A stretch of 64,000 nucleotides of DNA from Cololabis saira (taxonomy: Eukaryota; Chordata; Actinopteri; Beloniformes; Belonidae): contig NC_084598.1 in the NCBI RefSeq assembly GCF_033807715.1, positions 46,047,991 to 46,111,990 of the forward strand. Reading direction: 5' to 3'. How positions within the stretch are numbered: the stretch's first letter is position 1; the number at the start of each line of letters is the position of its first letter. Below are positions 42,251 through 54,740 of this stretch, piece after piece. The notes under the pieces are model-generated. The model saw only the letters and a program-made list of their open reading frames with translations, made no database searches and was not told the origin of the DNA. A program made the position numbers and the translations under genes.

Positions 42251-42539
42251 TGTCTGTACACTGAAAAAAATACATTTAAGCGCATGTAAATATAACATAT
42301 TTAAATCTGTGATATTAACAATTAAAAATGAACTTTGTTTCTTTACATGAATACATCTAGTTTTGGACTTAGTCTGCATTTGTTCAAAAAACAAGACATT
42401 GTGCATTTTTTCCTTGACAAGCAGTATTTATGTAATCCCAGTAATCTTTTCATTTACACACAAACAACAAGCAATGATCTTGTTGTATTTACCTTTCCTT
42501 TAATTTAATTAATATGCTTTATTTGTTGAAGTAGAAAAA

Positions 42540-42868
42540 CCACAGTAAAAAATATCTTGCTTGATCTACTTTAAAAAAATTAAGGCAACTTTTTTGCATG
42601 AGATTTTTATGTAGATCAAGAAAGACTAGTCTTTGTATAAACTATTAGTATGTACAAAATTCATTTGCAAGTAAAGTCAACTTAATTTCGATAAATAAAG
42701 TCAACTTAACACAATTAAGTTAACTGTACTTGCAAAATGTGTTATTTACATACCAAAAATTAAGTGGTTTATACAAAGACTAGTCTTTCTTGATCTAAAT
42801 AATAATCTCATGCAAAACAATGACTTATTTTTTTTAAGTAGATCAAGCACAATATTTGTATCAGTGTA
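42540..42868. mobile_element. Foldback MITE, copy B
   Basis: Counterpart of 321-632, with GCTTGATCTACTTTAAAAAA and TTTTTTTAAGTAGATCAAGC arms. Confidence 0.78.
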
Positions 42869-42954
42869 CCGAGTGGAGAGAGATCAAGAGATGGTGCTGG
42901 GACTTACTCTGGGAGGCCGAGCTGCGACGACTGGGATGTGTTGGAACTGGTCGT

Positions 42955-43410
42955 CCCACGTTCCTCTGCAGAGGTCCAGTCTTCATTCCTCTGCAGAGGT
43001 CCAGTCTTCATTCTGCAGAGCTCCAGTCTTCGTTCCTCTGCAGAGCTCCAGTCTTCGTTCCTCTGCAGAGCTCCAGTCTTCATTCCTCTGCAGAGCTCCA
43101 GTCTTCATTCCTCTGCAGAGCTCCAGTCTTCATTCCTCTGCAGAGCTCCAGTCTTCATTCCTCTGCAGAGCTCCACTCTTCATTCTTCTGCAGAAATCCA
43201 GTCTCCGTTCCTCTGCAGAGCTCCAGTCTTCATTCCTCTGCAGAGGTCCAGTCTTCATTCCTCTGCAGAGCTCCAGTCTTCATTCCTCTGCAGAGCTCCA
43301 GTCTTCATTCCTCTGCAGAGCTCCAGTCTTCGTTCCTCTGCAGAGGTCCAGTCTTCGTTCCTCTGCAGAGCTCCAGTCTTCATTCCTCTGCAGAGCTCCA
43401 GTCTTCGGCT
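42955..43410 (+). repeat. 25-bp minisatellite, about 18 copies (copy B)
   Basis: Same unit as 712-1372. The difference in ORF length between copies (198 nt) is a multiple of three but not of 25, because some units carry small indels. Confidence 0.95.
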
Positions 43411-45196
43411 GTGGAAGAAGAGGAAAAGGTAAATCTGGATCCCAACGTTCCTCCACCCGTTAAATGCACAAGCAGCGGTTCGGAGGTTCAGAGACGCCTC
43501 TGAATCCACGGGAAATAGATGTAGTGAAGACAAAATAAATGTAACTGATGAAGAGAATCTAACAACCTGTGCTGCTCCATGGAGTTAAAAAGAGTAAATT
43601 AAATGACACAACTGGATTCCAGCCCCCGTCTCTCCGTCCTCTGGTCCTGCTCTGACCTGCCAGGAATAACGCTGCGTCTGTTTCATCCTGGCCTCTTCAG
43701 CATCAAACCAGCAGCAGCAGGGATTTCAGACCATGATCACATCTGACCCTGGAGGTGAAGTCCAGACTTCTGGATACCGGCCATGAACAGTGACCCAACA
43801 CTAGATGCTGTGTTGTCATGGAGACCAGCCAGGTAGATGATGGTCCGACTGAAGACATCATCACAGCCGTGGAGCAGCGTTCTCCATCTCACTAGTTTGT
43901 AGTTTCCATCTATGGATCAAAGGCAAATGGAAATAACAGGACGTTGGCAGTTTAAAGAGATTAAGGCCAAAACATTTAAGAAAATGTGCATTTTTCTTTT
44001 TTTCTTCTAAATGATGATGTCAGTGTTTATGATATAAATCATATTTAGCTTTACTTAAATGTTTTATTCAAATGAAGCCTGTATGGCATGGTGCTGCCCT
44101 CAGATAACAAACCATATATCTGGACCTCACGTCACTCTGTTAAGGTTTTAGAGGGAATTTAAATATCACTAGACATGTCTGTCTCCAATAAAAAGAGGGG
44201 TAAATGTTCACGTGCATTCTTAAATCATGTCTCGTCATTTTAGTGGACACGTGTCAGTTTAAGTGCTTTTGTTACTTTACTTTAATTCAACCTACTTTTG
44301 ACGTCACGACACTTTATTATTTCAATTTGTTGTACTCTCTATCATGATTCTCCATTTGCAATTTTATGTCTTTAATTTTAACTTGACCCTTTTCTTATTT
44401 TTAATACCTTTGTCTCTTTATTGCGTGAGTGCTGCTGAGTTCCCAAACTTTCTCCAGGATCAATAAAGTACCTGCCTGTCTTGAGTTCGAGTCACAGAAC
44501 AAATCCATTTCACTTGGGTTGGAGTTTCTGAGGTTAGAAATCCTGTAAATGCTAATATTTAATGTGTGAGCATTTCTGTCCAGAGAACCCTGAACTGAAT
44601 GTATGTTTGCAACCTGTAACGGTAAAGAAAAAGTGATGTTTTAAATCATCTGAGACATTTATAAAGTCTGACAGAAAGTAACTTGAGGACTGTCTAAGTG
44701 CTTGTTGAAAAATAAAAAAGTGTGTTTAAAAACAAGGAATAATCTGCAGTGGAGTGTTGAATGTTTTAAAGAACAAAAAAGCAGTAAATATTAAAAATAG
44801 TTTGTCTCCATCTAGTGGCTCAGAAAATAAACTGGACGAATAATTAAAAGTTTAAATACATGTCTCCCTCTAGTGGAGATATAAAATCATTGCGTTTAAA
44901 AATGGAATCTCTGGAAGTTGTTATGGTTTTTTTTATTAATACCAAAGTGGGGAAATGTACTTGGTCCGGCAGAAAAGTAACAATATACACCAAAGTCAAT
45001 TTAAGAATATATGAAAAATATAAACAAGTATAAAGGAAGAAAATACATATAAAATAAAAAAAAACTAAATAAATAAAACAAGTGGTTAGAAAATCAAAGC
45101 CCTAGACTCTGAGACTGTGCTACGCGTAGCACCAGTGGTACGTGAGCTCCCTCTAGTGGTACGAAGAGGAAAGTGGTAATTAAAAACAATAGATTA
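43411..45196. other. AT-rich part of block B; no gene seen
   Basis: Counterpart of 1373-2821 plus the B-specific segment (about 43700-43945). Confidence 0.55.
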
Positions 45197-45316
45197 GATT
45201 AACTCAGTGTTTCTCAATTCTGGTCCTCGTCCCTGTCCTGCATGTTTTAGATGTTTCCTGCTTCAGCACACCGTGATACAAGTACCTGTGTCAACAACAG
45301 AGTTGTGCAGACCTTG

Positions 45317-46911
45317 GGCTGAATTCCAATCTCCACCCTCACAGACTTACGTGCTCCCGCGACTTGCATAATGGGCTGTTCCATTCCTAAAGTCGTTAAG
45401 GGTTCAGGGCTGTCCCATTCCTAAAGTCGTTAAGGGTTCAGGGCTGTCCCATTCCTAAAGTCGTTAAGGGTTCAGGGCTGTCCCATTCCTAAAGTCGTTA
45501 AGGGTTCAGGGCTGTCCCATTCCTAAAGTCGTTAAGTGCGCGAGGGCTCCTGGCAGACATTTTGAGCCCTTACTGCTCACTTCCTGTAAGTCAGCATCTC
45601 CGCAGACTTTTGGAAAGGGAATTACCCACAGTTCATTGCGTTGTGACATGACAGGAGGTTACCAGGGAGAATGTAAACAAAACAGGGGGCGGAGGAAAAG
45701 GAACCATGTGCGACTGCGAGATGAAAGAAGTTCACCTGTAAGTATAAATACATAGCCCACTGGTGATTTAAATTCAGAAACTGTTGTCCCGTGATGATTT
45801 TTCAACGGTCCTATTATTTCCTTTACAAACAGGGAGCGACCAACAAACGGAGGGAAGAAAACCAAAAAAAGTACAAATTAAGTTTTGGACTTTCTTCAAG
45901 ACTAAAGACAAGAAAAGAGGCTGAGGGAGCTGGATGAAAAGGAGGAGGAGAGGGACAAGAAGAGGGATGACCAGTTATCTAAGCTCATTGACATTTTTGG
46001 GAAGATGGAGGACAAAATGTAGTTTTCTTCATCATTTTTTTATTTAGAATTTGAGGTTCAATTTTTTTGTTTTCATTTTATATTAGACAAATCCTCAGTT
46101 GACCTGCTGGTGTTGAATAAACGAGACTTGCTTTTCTTTAATCTGAGTACAGTATTTGAATTAAGATTCCCTTTGTTAACAGAAATGCATACATGTAAAT
46201 ACTAGCAAGACAGTTTTAGATCCAACACAAACAAGTCAGGCAGTAATTTGATTATTCATTTATTTATGACCACAAAATTCTAACAATTTAAGCAAGTTGA
46301 AAAAAAACGTTGCAGTAAATAGTGAAATATTTAGCTCAGGTTACCATAATTTTTTACGCTCTCTTCCAAAAATGAAATGACATCATGCTCAAAATGGAAA
46401 GTAATATTAGATGGTAATAACACAGCTGGAATATTTAACTCAGGATACCATCAGTTTATACGCTCTTACAAAAATGAAATTACTCTGTGATTGAGCCTGG
46501 CATACTGGATGTGCTGGTATGGGTAGATTGAAAGAAAGACACTACATTAACAAGGAAATACATATTGTACTGTCCGCATGTTTAAATTGTATTCTTTGTT
46601 GAATTTTATGCTCCTTTATATAGGCTACCAATTTGTTTTCAAACATCCGTAGGATGATCATTCCCAAACTTATAATGCCGGTACGTAACATTCTTATCTG
46701 ACTAGGAATTTTGTAAATTGAAATGTTAAATAAAGTTTAGTAAAAAAAATGGATCTGCCGTGTTTCCGGTTTCTACTAAGTGCTGTCCCATTCCTATTTC
46801 TACCATTTGGAGCCCTCACACCCTCTCACACTTGATCACGTACAGCTGACGTCACTAAAGTCTGTGAGGGTTCAGGGCTGGAGGGTTTAGGGTGGAGATT
46901 GGAATTCAGCC
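45317..46911. mobile_element. Nested Harbinger-like element (copy B)
   Basis: GGCTGAATTCCAATCTCC and GGAGATTGGAATTCAGCC are near-perfect inverted ends flanked by TTG (45314-45316, 46912-46914). It holds five 34-bp units (45371-45537) and the accessory-gene relic at 45705-46022. Confidence 0.7.
45705..46022 (+). pseudogene. Relic of transposon accessory gene (copy B)
   Basis: Same two-exon start (MCDCEMKEVH, then LERPTNGGKKTKKSTN) and C-terminal helix (DDQLSKLIDIFGKMEDKM, stop at 46020) as copy A, with a few substitutions. Confidence 0.45.
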
Positions 46912-47162
46912 TTGGTGACTAATGAGGCTAATGAGGACCTTTAATTAGAATCAGGTGTGTTGGTGCAGGAAACATCTCAAACATGCAGGACAGTGGCCCA
47001 CGAGGACCGGAATTTAGAAACACTGGATTAACTTTAAAATATTTTTAAAAGTAGAGGGTTCAAGAAAAATGCAATTGTGGCTTCAAATTGGAACTATAAC
47101 GAAGAGGATTTCAGCTCAGGAGAATATTTCATCTCCACCTCAAGCCTGCCTGCTATTCCCCT

Positions 47163-47434
47163 CACTGCAAAAACTCAAAATCCTAACAAGAATATTTGTC
47201 TTATTTCTAGTTAAAATGTCTCATTTTTAGTCAAAAAAATCTCATTACACTTAAAACAAGGAAAAAACAACAATTTCCACCTGTTTCAAGTAGATTTTCA
47301 CTTAAAATAAGTAGAAAAATCTGCCAGTGGAACAAGATTTTTTTGCTTGTAATGAGAAGATAAATCTTGTCCCACTGGCAGATTTTTCTACTTATTTCAA
47401 GTGAAAATTTACTTGAAACAGGTGAAAATTGTCA
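47163..47434. mobile_element. Palindromic MITE, truncated (copy B)
   Basis: It starts CACTGCAAAAACTCAAAATC like 5237-5632 but stops at GAAAATTGTCA, where LINE-tail sequence begins. The right arm end is lost. Confidence 0.85.
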
Positions 47435-47435
47435 C

Positions 47436-47513
47436 TACTGCTGCTAACAAAAGTGAGTTTCCCCATTGAGGGAGAAATAAAGGATTATCTTATCTTATCT
47501 TATCTTATCTACT
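47436..47513 (+). mobile_element. LINE 3' tail ending in (TTATC)n
   Basis: CTGCTGCTAACAAAAGTGAG...GGATTATCTTATCTTATC, the same tail as 7480-7556. The satellite starts at its 3' end. Confidence 0.75.
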
Positions 47514-50500
47514 ACTACTGCTGTAGTAGTAGTACTAGCTCTGTCCTGTACTGTAGTAGTAGTACTAGCTCTGTCCTGGACTGTAGTAGTAGTACTAGCT
47601 CTGTACTGTAGTAGTAGTAGTAGTACTAGCTCTGTCCTGTACTGTAGTAGTAGTACTAGCTCTGTACTGTACTGTAGTAGTAGTACTAGCTCTGTCCTGT
47701 ACTGCAAAAGTTGTACTAGCTCTGTCCTGTACTGTAGTATTAGTACTAGCTCTGTCCTGTACTGTAGTAGTAGTACTAGCTCTGTCCTGTACTGTAGTAG
47801 TAGTACTAGCTCTGTCCTGTACTGTAGTAGTAGTACTAGCTCTGTACTGTACTGTAGTAGTAGTACTAGCTCTGTACTGTACTGTAGTAGTAGTACTAGC
47901 TCTGTACTGTACTGTAGTAGTAGTACTAGCTCTGTCCTGTACTGCAAAAGTTGTACTAGCTCTGTCCTGTACTGTAGTAGTAGTACTAGCTCTGTCCTGT
48001 ACTGTAGTAGTAGTACTAGCTCTGTCCTGTACTGCAAAAGTTGTACTAGCTCTGTCCTGTACTGTAGTAGTAGTACTAGCTCTGTCCTGTACTGTAGTAG
48101 TAGTACTAGCTCTGTCCTGTACTGCAAAAGTTGTACTAGCTCTGTACTGTAGTAGTAGTAGTACTAGCTCTGTACTGTACTGTAGTAGTAGTACTAGCTC
48201 TGTACTGTACTGTAGTAGTAGTACTAGCTCTGTCCTGTACTGTAGTAGTAGTAGTACTAGCTCTGTACTGTACTGTAGTAGTAGTACTAGCTCTGTACTG
48301 TACTGTAGTAGTAGTACTAGCTCTGTCCTGTACTGTAGTAGTAGTACTAGCTCTGTACTGTAGTAGTAGTACTAGCTCTGTCCTGTACTGTAGTAGTAGT
48401 ACTAGCTCTGTCCTGTACTGTAGTAGTAGTAGTACTAGCTCTGTACTGTAGTAGTAGTACTAGCTCTGTACTGTAGTAGTAGTACTAGCTCTGTACTGTA
48501 GTAGTAGTAGTAGTACTAGATCTGTCCTGTACTGTAGTAGTAGTACTAGCTCTGTCCTGTAGTAGTAGTACTAGCTCTGTCCTGTACTGTAGTAGTAGTA
48601 CTAGCTCTGTCCTGTACTGTAGTAGTAGTACTAGCTCTGTACTGTAGTAGTAGTACTAGCTCTGTCCTGTACTGTAGTAGTAGTAGTACTATCTCTGTCC
48701 TGTACTGTAGTAGTAGTACTAGCTCTGTCCTGTACTGTAGTAGTAGTACTAGCTCTGTCCTGTACTGTAGTAGTAGTACTAGCTCTGTACTGTAGTAGTA
48801 GTACTAGCTCTGTCCTGTACTGTAGTAGTAGTAGTACTAGCTCTGTACTGTAGTAGTAGTACTAGCTCTGTACTGTAGTAGTAGTAGTAGTACTAGCTCT
48901 GTACTGTACTGTAGTAGTAGTAGTACTAGCTCTGTACTGTAGTAGTAGTACTAGCTCTGCCCTGTACTGTAGTAGTAGTACTAGCTCTGTCCTGTACTGT
49001 AGTAGTAGTACTAGCTCTGTCCTGTACTGTAGTAGTAGTACTAGCTCTGTCCTGTACTGTAGTAGTAGTACTAGCTCTGTCCTGTACTGTAGTAGTAGTA
49101 CTAGCTCTGTACTGTAGTAGTAGTAGTACTAGCTCTGTCCTGTACTGTAGTAGTAGTAGTACTAGCTCTGTACTGTAGTAGTAGTACTAGCTCTGTCCTG
49201 TACTGTAGTAGTAGTACTAGCTCTGTACTGTACTGTAGTAGTAGTAGTACTAGCTCTGTACTGTACTGTAGTAGTAGTACTAGCTCTGTACTGTACTGTA
49301 GTAGTAGTACTAGCTCTGTCCTGTACTGTAGTAGTAGTAGTACTAGCTCTGTACTGTACTGTAGTAGTAGTACTAGCTCTGTACTGTACTGTAGTAGTAG
49401 TACTAGCTCTGTCCTGTACTGTAGTAGTAGTACTAGCTCTGTACTGTAGTAGTAGTACTAGCTCTGTCCTGTACTGTAGTAGTAGTACTAGCTCTGTCCT
49501 GTACTGTAGTAGTAGTAGTACTAGCTCTGTACTGTAGTAGTAGTACTAGCTCTGTACTGTAGTAGTAGTACTAGCTCTGTACTGTAGTAGTAGTAGTAGT
49601 ACTAGATCTGTCCTGTACTGTAGTAGTAGTACTAGCTCTGTCCTGTACTGTAGTAGTAGTACTAGCTCTGTCCTGTACTGTAGTAGTAGTACTAGCTCTG
49701 TACTGTAGTAGTAGTACTAGCTCTGTCCTGTACTGTAGTAGTAGTAGTACTAGCTCTGTACTGTAGTAGTAGTACTAGCTCTGTACTGTAGTAGTAGTAG
49801 TAGTAGTACTAGCTCTGTACTGTACTGTAGTAGTAGTAGTACTAGCTCTGTACTGTAGTAGTAGTACTAGCTCTGCCCTGTACTGTAGTAGTAGTACTAG
49901 CTCTGTCCTGTACTGTAGTAGTAGTACTAGCTCTGTCCTGTACTGTAGTAGTAGTACTAGCTCTGTCCTGTACTGTAGTAGTAGTACTAGCTCTGTCCTG
50001 TACTGTAGTAGTAGTACTAGCTCTGTACTGTAGTAGTAGTAGTACTAGCTCTGTCCTGTACTGTAGTAGTAGTAGTACTAGCTCTGTACTGTAGTAGTAG
50101 TACTAGCTCTGCCCTGTACTATAGTAGTAGTACTAGCTCTGTCCTGTACTGTAGTAGTAGTACTAGCTCTGTCCTGTACTGTAGTAGTAGTACTAGCTCT
50201 GTCCTGTACTGTAGTAGTAGTACTAGCTCTGTCCTGTACTGTAGTAGTAGTACTAGCTCTGTACTGTAGTAGTAGTAGTACTAGCTCTGTCCTGTACTGT
50301 AGTAGTAGTAGTACTAGCTCTGTACTGTAGTAGTAGTACTAGCTCTGTCCTGTACTGTAGTAGTAGTACTAGCTCTGTACTGTACTGTAGTAGTAGTAGT
50401 ACTAGCTCTGTACTGTAGTAGTAGTACTAGCTCTGTCCTGTACTGTAGTAGTAGTAGTACTAGCTCTGTACTGTAGTAGTAGTACTAGCTCTGTCCTGTA

Positions 50501-53242
50501 CTGTAGTAGTACTAGCTCTGTACTGTACTGTAGTAGTAGTAGTACTAGCTCTGTACTGTAGTAGTAGTACTAGCTCTGTCCTGTACTGTAGTAGTAGTAC
50601 TAGCTCTGTCCTGTACTGTAGTAGTAGTACTAGCTCTGTCCTGTAGTAGTAGTACTAGCTCTGTCCTGTACTGTAGTAGTACTAGCTCTGTACTGTACTG
50701 TAGTAGTAGTACTAGCTCTGTCCTGTACTGTAGTAGTAGTACTAGCTCTGTACTGTAGTAGTAGTACTAGCTCTGTACTGTACTGTAGTAGTAGTACTAG
50801 CTCTGTCCTGTACTGTAGTAGTAGTACTAGCTCTGTCCTGTAGTAGTAGTACTAGCTCTGTACTGTAGTAGTAGTAGTAGTACTAGCTCTGTACTGTAGT
50901 AGTAGTACTAGCTCTGTACTGTAGTAGTAGTAGTAGTACTAGCTCTGCCCTGTACTGTAGTAGTAGTACTAGCTCTGTCCTGTACTGTAGTAGCACTACT
51001 AGCTCTGTACTGTACTGTAGTAGTAGTACTAGCTCTGTCCTGTACTGTAGTAGTAGTACTAGCTCTGTCCTGTACTGTAGTAGTAGTACTAGCTCTGTAC
51101 TGTAGTAGTAGTACTAGCTCTGTACTGTAGTGTAGTAGTAGTAGTACTAGCTCTGTCCTGTACTGTAGTAGTACTACTAGCTATGTCCTGTACTGTAGTA
51201 GTAGTACTATCTCTGTACTGTAGTAGTAGTAGTAGTAGTACTAGCTCTGTCCTGTACTGTAGTAGTAGTACTACTAGCTCTGTACTATAGTAGTAGTACT
51301 AGCTCTGTACTGTAGTAGTAGTACTAGCTCTGTACTGTAGTAGTAGTACTAGCTCTGTCCTGTACTGTAGTAGTAGTACTAGCTCTGTCCTGTACTGTAG
51401 TAGTAGTACTAGCTCTGTCCTGTACTGTAGTAGTAGTACTAGCTCTGTACTGTAGTAGTAGTACTAGCTCTGTCCTGTACTGTAGTAGTAGTACTAGCTC
51501 TGTACTGTAGTAGTAGTACTAGCTCTGTCCTGTACTGTAGTAGTAGTACTAGCTCTGTACTGTAGTAGTAGTACTAGCTCTGTACTGTAGTAGTAGTACT
51601 AGCTCTGTACTGCAGTAGTAGTACTAGCTCTGTCCTGTACTGTAGTAGTAGTACTAACTCTGTACTGTACTGTAGTAGTAGTACTAGCTCTGTACTGTAC
51701 TATAGTAGTAGTACTAGCTCTGTCCTGTACTGTAGTAGTAGTACTAACTCTGTACTGTACTGTAGTAGTAGTACTAGCTCTGTACTGTACTGCAGTAGTA
51801 GTACTAGCTCTGTCCTGTACTGTAGTAGTAGTACTAGCTCTGTACTGTAGTAGTAGTACTAGCTCTGTCCTGTACTGTAGTAGTAGTACTAGCTCTGTAC
51901 TGTAGTAGTAGTAGTACTAGCTCTGTCCTCTACTGTAGTAGTAGTACTAGCTCTGTCCTGTACTGTAATAGTAGTACTAGCTCTGTACTGTAGTAGTAGT
52001 AGTACTAGCTCTGTACTGTAGTAGTAGTACTACTAGCTCTGTCCTGTACTGTAGTAGTAGTACTAGCTCTGTACTGTAGTAGTAGTAGTACTAGCTCTGT
52101 CCTGTACTGTAGTAGTAGTACTAGCTCTGTCCTGTACTGTAGTAGTAGTACTAGCTCTGTCCTGTACTGTAGTAGTAGTACTAGCTCTGTCCTGTACTGT
52201 AGTAGTAGTAATACTAACTCTGTACTGTACTGTAGTAGTAGTAATACTAGCTCTGTACTGTAGTAGTAGTAGTACTAGCTCTGTACTGTAGTAGTAGTAG
52301 TACTAGCTCTGTCCTGTACTGTAGTAGTAGTAGTACTAGCTCTGTACTGTACTGTAGTAGTAGTACTAGCTCTGTCCTGTACTGTAGTAGTAGTACTAGC
52401 TCTGTCCTGTAGTAGTAGTACTAGCTCTGTCCTGTACTGTAGTAGTAGTACTAGCTCTGTACTGTAGTAGTAGTACTAGCTCTGTACTGTACTGTAGTAG
52501 TACTACTAGCTCTGTCCTGTACTGTAGTAGTAGTACTAGCTCTGACCTGTAGTAGTAGTACTAGCTCTGTACTGTAGTAGTAGTAGTACTAGCTCTGTAC
52601 TTTAGTAGTAGTAGTAGTTCTAGCTCTGTACTGTAGTAGTAGTACTAGCTCTGTCCTGTACTGTAGTAGTACTACTAGCTCTGTCCTGTACTGTAGTAGT
52701 AGTACTAGCTCTGACCTGTAGTAGTAGTACTAGCTCTGTACTGTAGTAGTAGTAGTACTAGCTCTGTACTGTAGTAGTAGTACTACTAGCTCTGTCCTGT
52801 ACTGTAGTAGTAGTACTAGCTCTGTACTGTAGTAGTAGTAGTACTAGCTCTGTCCTGTACTGTAATAGTAGTACTAGCTCTGTACTGTAGTAGTAGTACT
52901 AGCTCTGTACTGTACTGTAGTAGTAGTACTAGCTCTGTACTGTACTGTAGTAGTAGTACTAGCTCTGTCCTGTACTGTAATAGTAGTACTAGCTCTGTAC
53001 TGTAGTAGTAGTACTAGCTCTGTACTGTACTGTAGTAGTAGTACTAGCTCTGTACTGTACTGTAGTAGTAGTACTAGCTCTGTCCTGTACTGTAATAGTA
53101 GTACTAGCTCTGTACTGTAGTAGTAGTACTAGCTCTGTACTGTACTGTAGTAGTAGTACTAGCTCTGTACTGTACTGTAGTAGTAGTACTAGCTCTGTCC
53201 TGTACTGTAGTAGTAGTACTAGCTCTGTCCTGTACTGTAGTA
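47514..53242 (+). repeat. Satellite array with 25-33-bp units (main block)
   Basis: The basic unit CTAGCTCTGTCCTGTACTGT + AGTAGTAGTA is 30 bp. Common variants drop CCTGT (25-27 bp), replace TCC with TA, add one or two TAG triplets, or carry GCAAAAGTTG. Order of variants repeats over longer distances, showing higher-order structure. All coding-like frames are repeat translation. Confidence 0.97.
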
Positions 53243-53440
53243 GGACCATGGAGAGCTCCATCAGGACCATGGAGAGCTCCGTCAGGACCATGGAGAGCTC
53301 CGTCAGGACCATGGAGAGCTCCGTCAGGACCATGGAGAGCTCCGTCAGGACCATGGAGAGCTCCGTCAGGACCATGGAGAGCTCCGTCAGCTCCATCAGC
53401 TCCATCAGCTCCGTCAGCTCCATCAGCTCCATCAGACTCT
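53243..53440 (+). repeat. 21-bp minisatellite inside the satellite
   Basis: AGGACCATGGAGAGCTCCGTC steps, the same family as 7063-7237, followed as there by the LINE tail. Confidence 0.9.
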
Positions 53441-53719
53441 ACAACCAGCCAGATCTCAGTATTAAGGGACAGTAACACGGTCAATAACAATAACCATATG
53501 TTAAATATCTGTCTGTTTCCTCACAAACATTCTACCTGCTGTTTTGCACGGTTTCTGTTTTCAATTTAATGTATATACTGTGCATACTTTGTAATTGTAT
53601 ATATGTTTTACCTTTTACTTTTTTACCCCTCCCCTTCATGTGTGAGTTGAGTTACTGCTGCTAAACAAAAGTGAGTTTCCCCATTGAGGAAGAAATAAAG
53701 GATTATCTTATCTTATCTA
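53441..53719 (+). mobile_element. LINE 3' UTR and (TTATC) tail inside the satellite
   Basis: It matches 7238-7556 (CTCTACAACCAG... to ...GGATTATCTTATCTTATC). Satellite resumes directly after it. Confidence 0.75.
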
Positions 53720-54740
53720 CTACTGTAGTAGTAGTAGTACTAACTCTGTCCTGTACTGTAGTACTAGTACTAGCTCTGTCCTGTACTGTAGTAGTAGTAG
53801 TACTAACTCTGTCCTGTACTGTAGTACTAGTACTAGCTCTGTCCAGTACTGTAGTAGTAGTACTAGCTCTGTCCTGTACTGTAGTAGTAGTACTAGCTCT
53901 GTCCTGTACTGTAGTAGTAGTACTAGCTCTGTCCTGTAGTAGTAGTAGTAGCTCTGTCCTGTACTGTAGTAGTACTAGCTCTGTCCTGTACTGTAGTAGT
54001 AGTACTAGCTCTGTCCTGTACTGTAGTAGTAGTACTAACTCTGTCCTGTACTGTAGTAGTAGTAGTACTAGCTCTGTCCTGTACTGTAGTAGTAGTACTA
54101 GCTCGATACTGTACTGTAGTAGTAGTACTAGCTCTGTACTGTAGTAGTAGTAGTAGTACTAGCTCTGTCCTGTACTGCAGTAGTACTAGCTCTGTACTGT
54201 ACTGTAGTAGTAGTACTAGCTCTGTCCTGTACTGTAGTAGTAGTACTAGCTCTGTCCTGTACTGTAGTAGTAGTACTAGCTCGATCCTGTACTGTAGTAG
54301 TAGTACTAGCTATGTCCTGTACTGTAGTAGTAGTACTAGCTCGATACTGTACTGTAGTAGTAGTACTAGCTCTGTACTGTAGTAGTAGTACTAGCTCTGT
54401 ACTGTACTGTAGTAGTAGTACTAGCTCTGTACTATAGTAGTAGTACTAGCTCTGTCCTGTACTGTAGTAGTAGTAGTACTAGCTCTGTACTGTAGTAGTA
54501 GTACTAGCTCTGTACTTTAGTAGTAGTAGTAGTACTAGCTCTGTCCTGTACTGTAGTAGTAGTACTAGCTCTGTACTGTACTGTAGTAGTAGTACTAGCT
54601 CTGTCCTGTACTGTAGTAGTAGTACTAGCTCTGTACTGTAGTAGTAGTACTAGCTCTGTCCTGTACTGTAGTAGTAGTACTAGCTCTGTCCTGTACTGTA
54701 GTAGTAGTAGTACTAGCTCTGTACTGTAGTAGTAGTACTA
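53720..54740 (+). repeat. Satellite array, second block, running into assembly gap
   Basis: Same units as the main block, with more CTAACTCTG and CTAGCTCGATACTG variants. It ends abruptly at the N run. Confidence 0.97.

Larger units (their letters stand above)
45205..47025. mobile_element. hAT-type element with 8-bp TSD (copy B)
   Basis: Same ends and the same GATTAACT duplication (45197-45204, 47026-47033) as copy A. It is shorter because of the contracted 34-bp array. Confidence 0.88.
42251..47434 (+). repeat. Segmental duplication, copy B
   Basis: Direct-orientation partner of 1-5508. It has about 18 units of the 25-bp array and about five of the 34-bp array. It carries about 245 bp near 43700-43945 missing from copy A, and its terminal MITE is truncated by a LINE tail. 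Confidence 0.93.

Noticed and set aside
41825..42275. Pro-rich minus-strand ORFs after the NLR gene
   Set aside because: Two frames overlap and neither shows a recognisable family; could be an old repeat.
47495..54144. ORFs of 60-210 codons in the satellite
   Set aside because: Repeat translation (LLQYRTELV, STTTTVQDRA) only.
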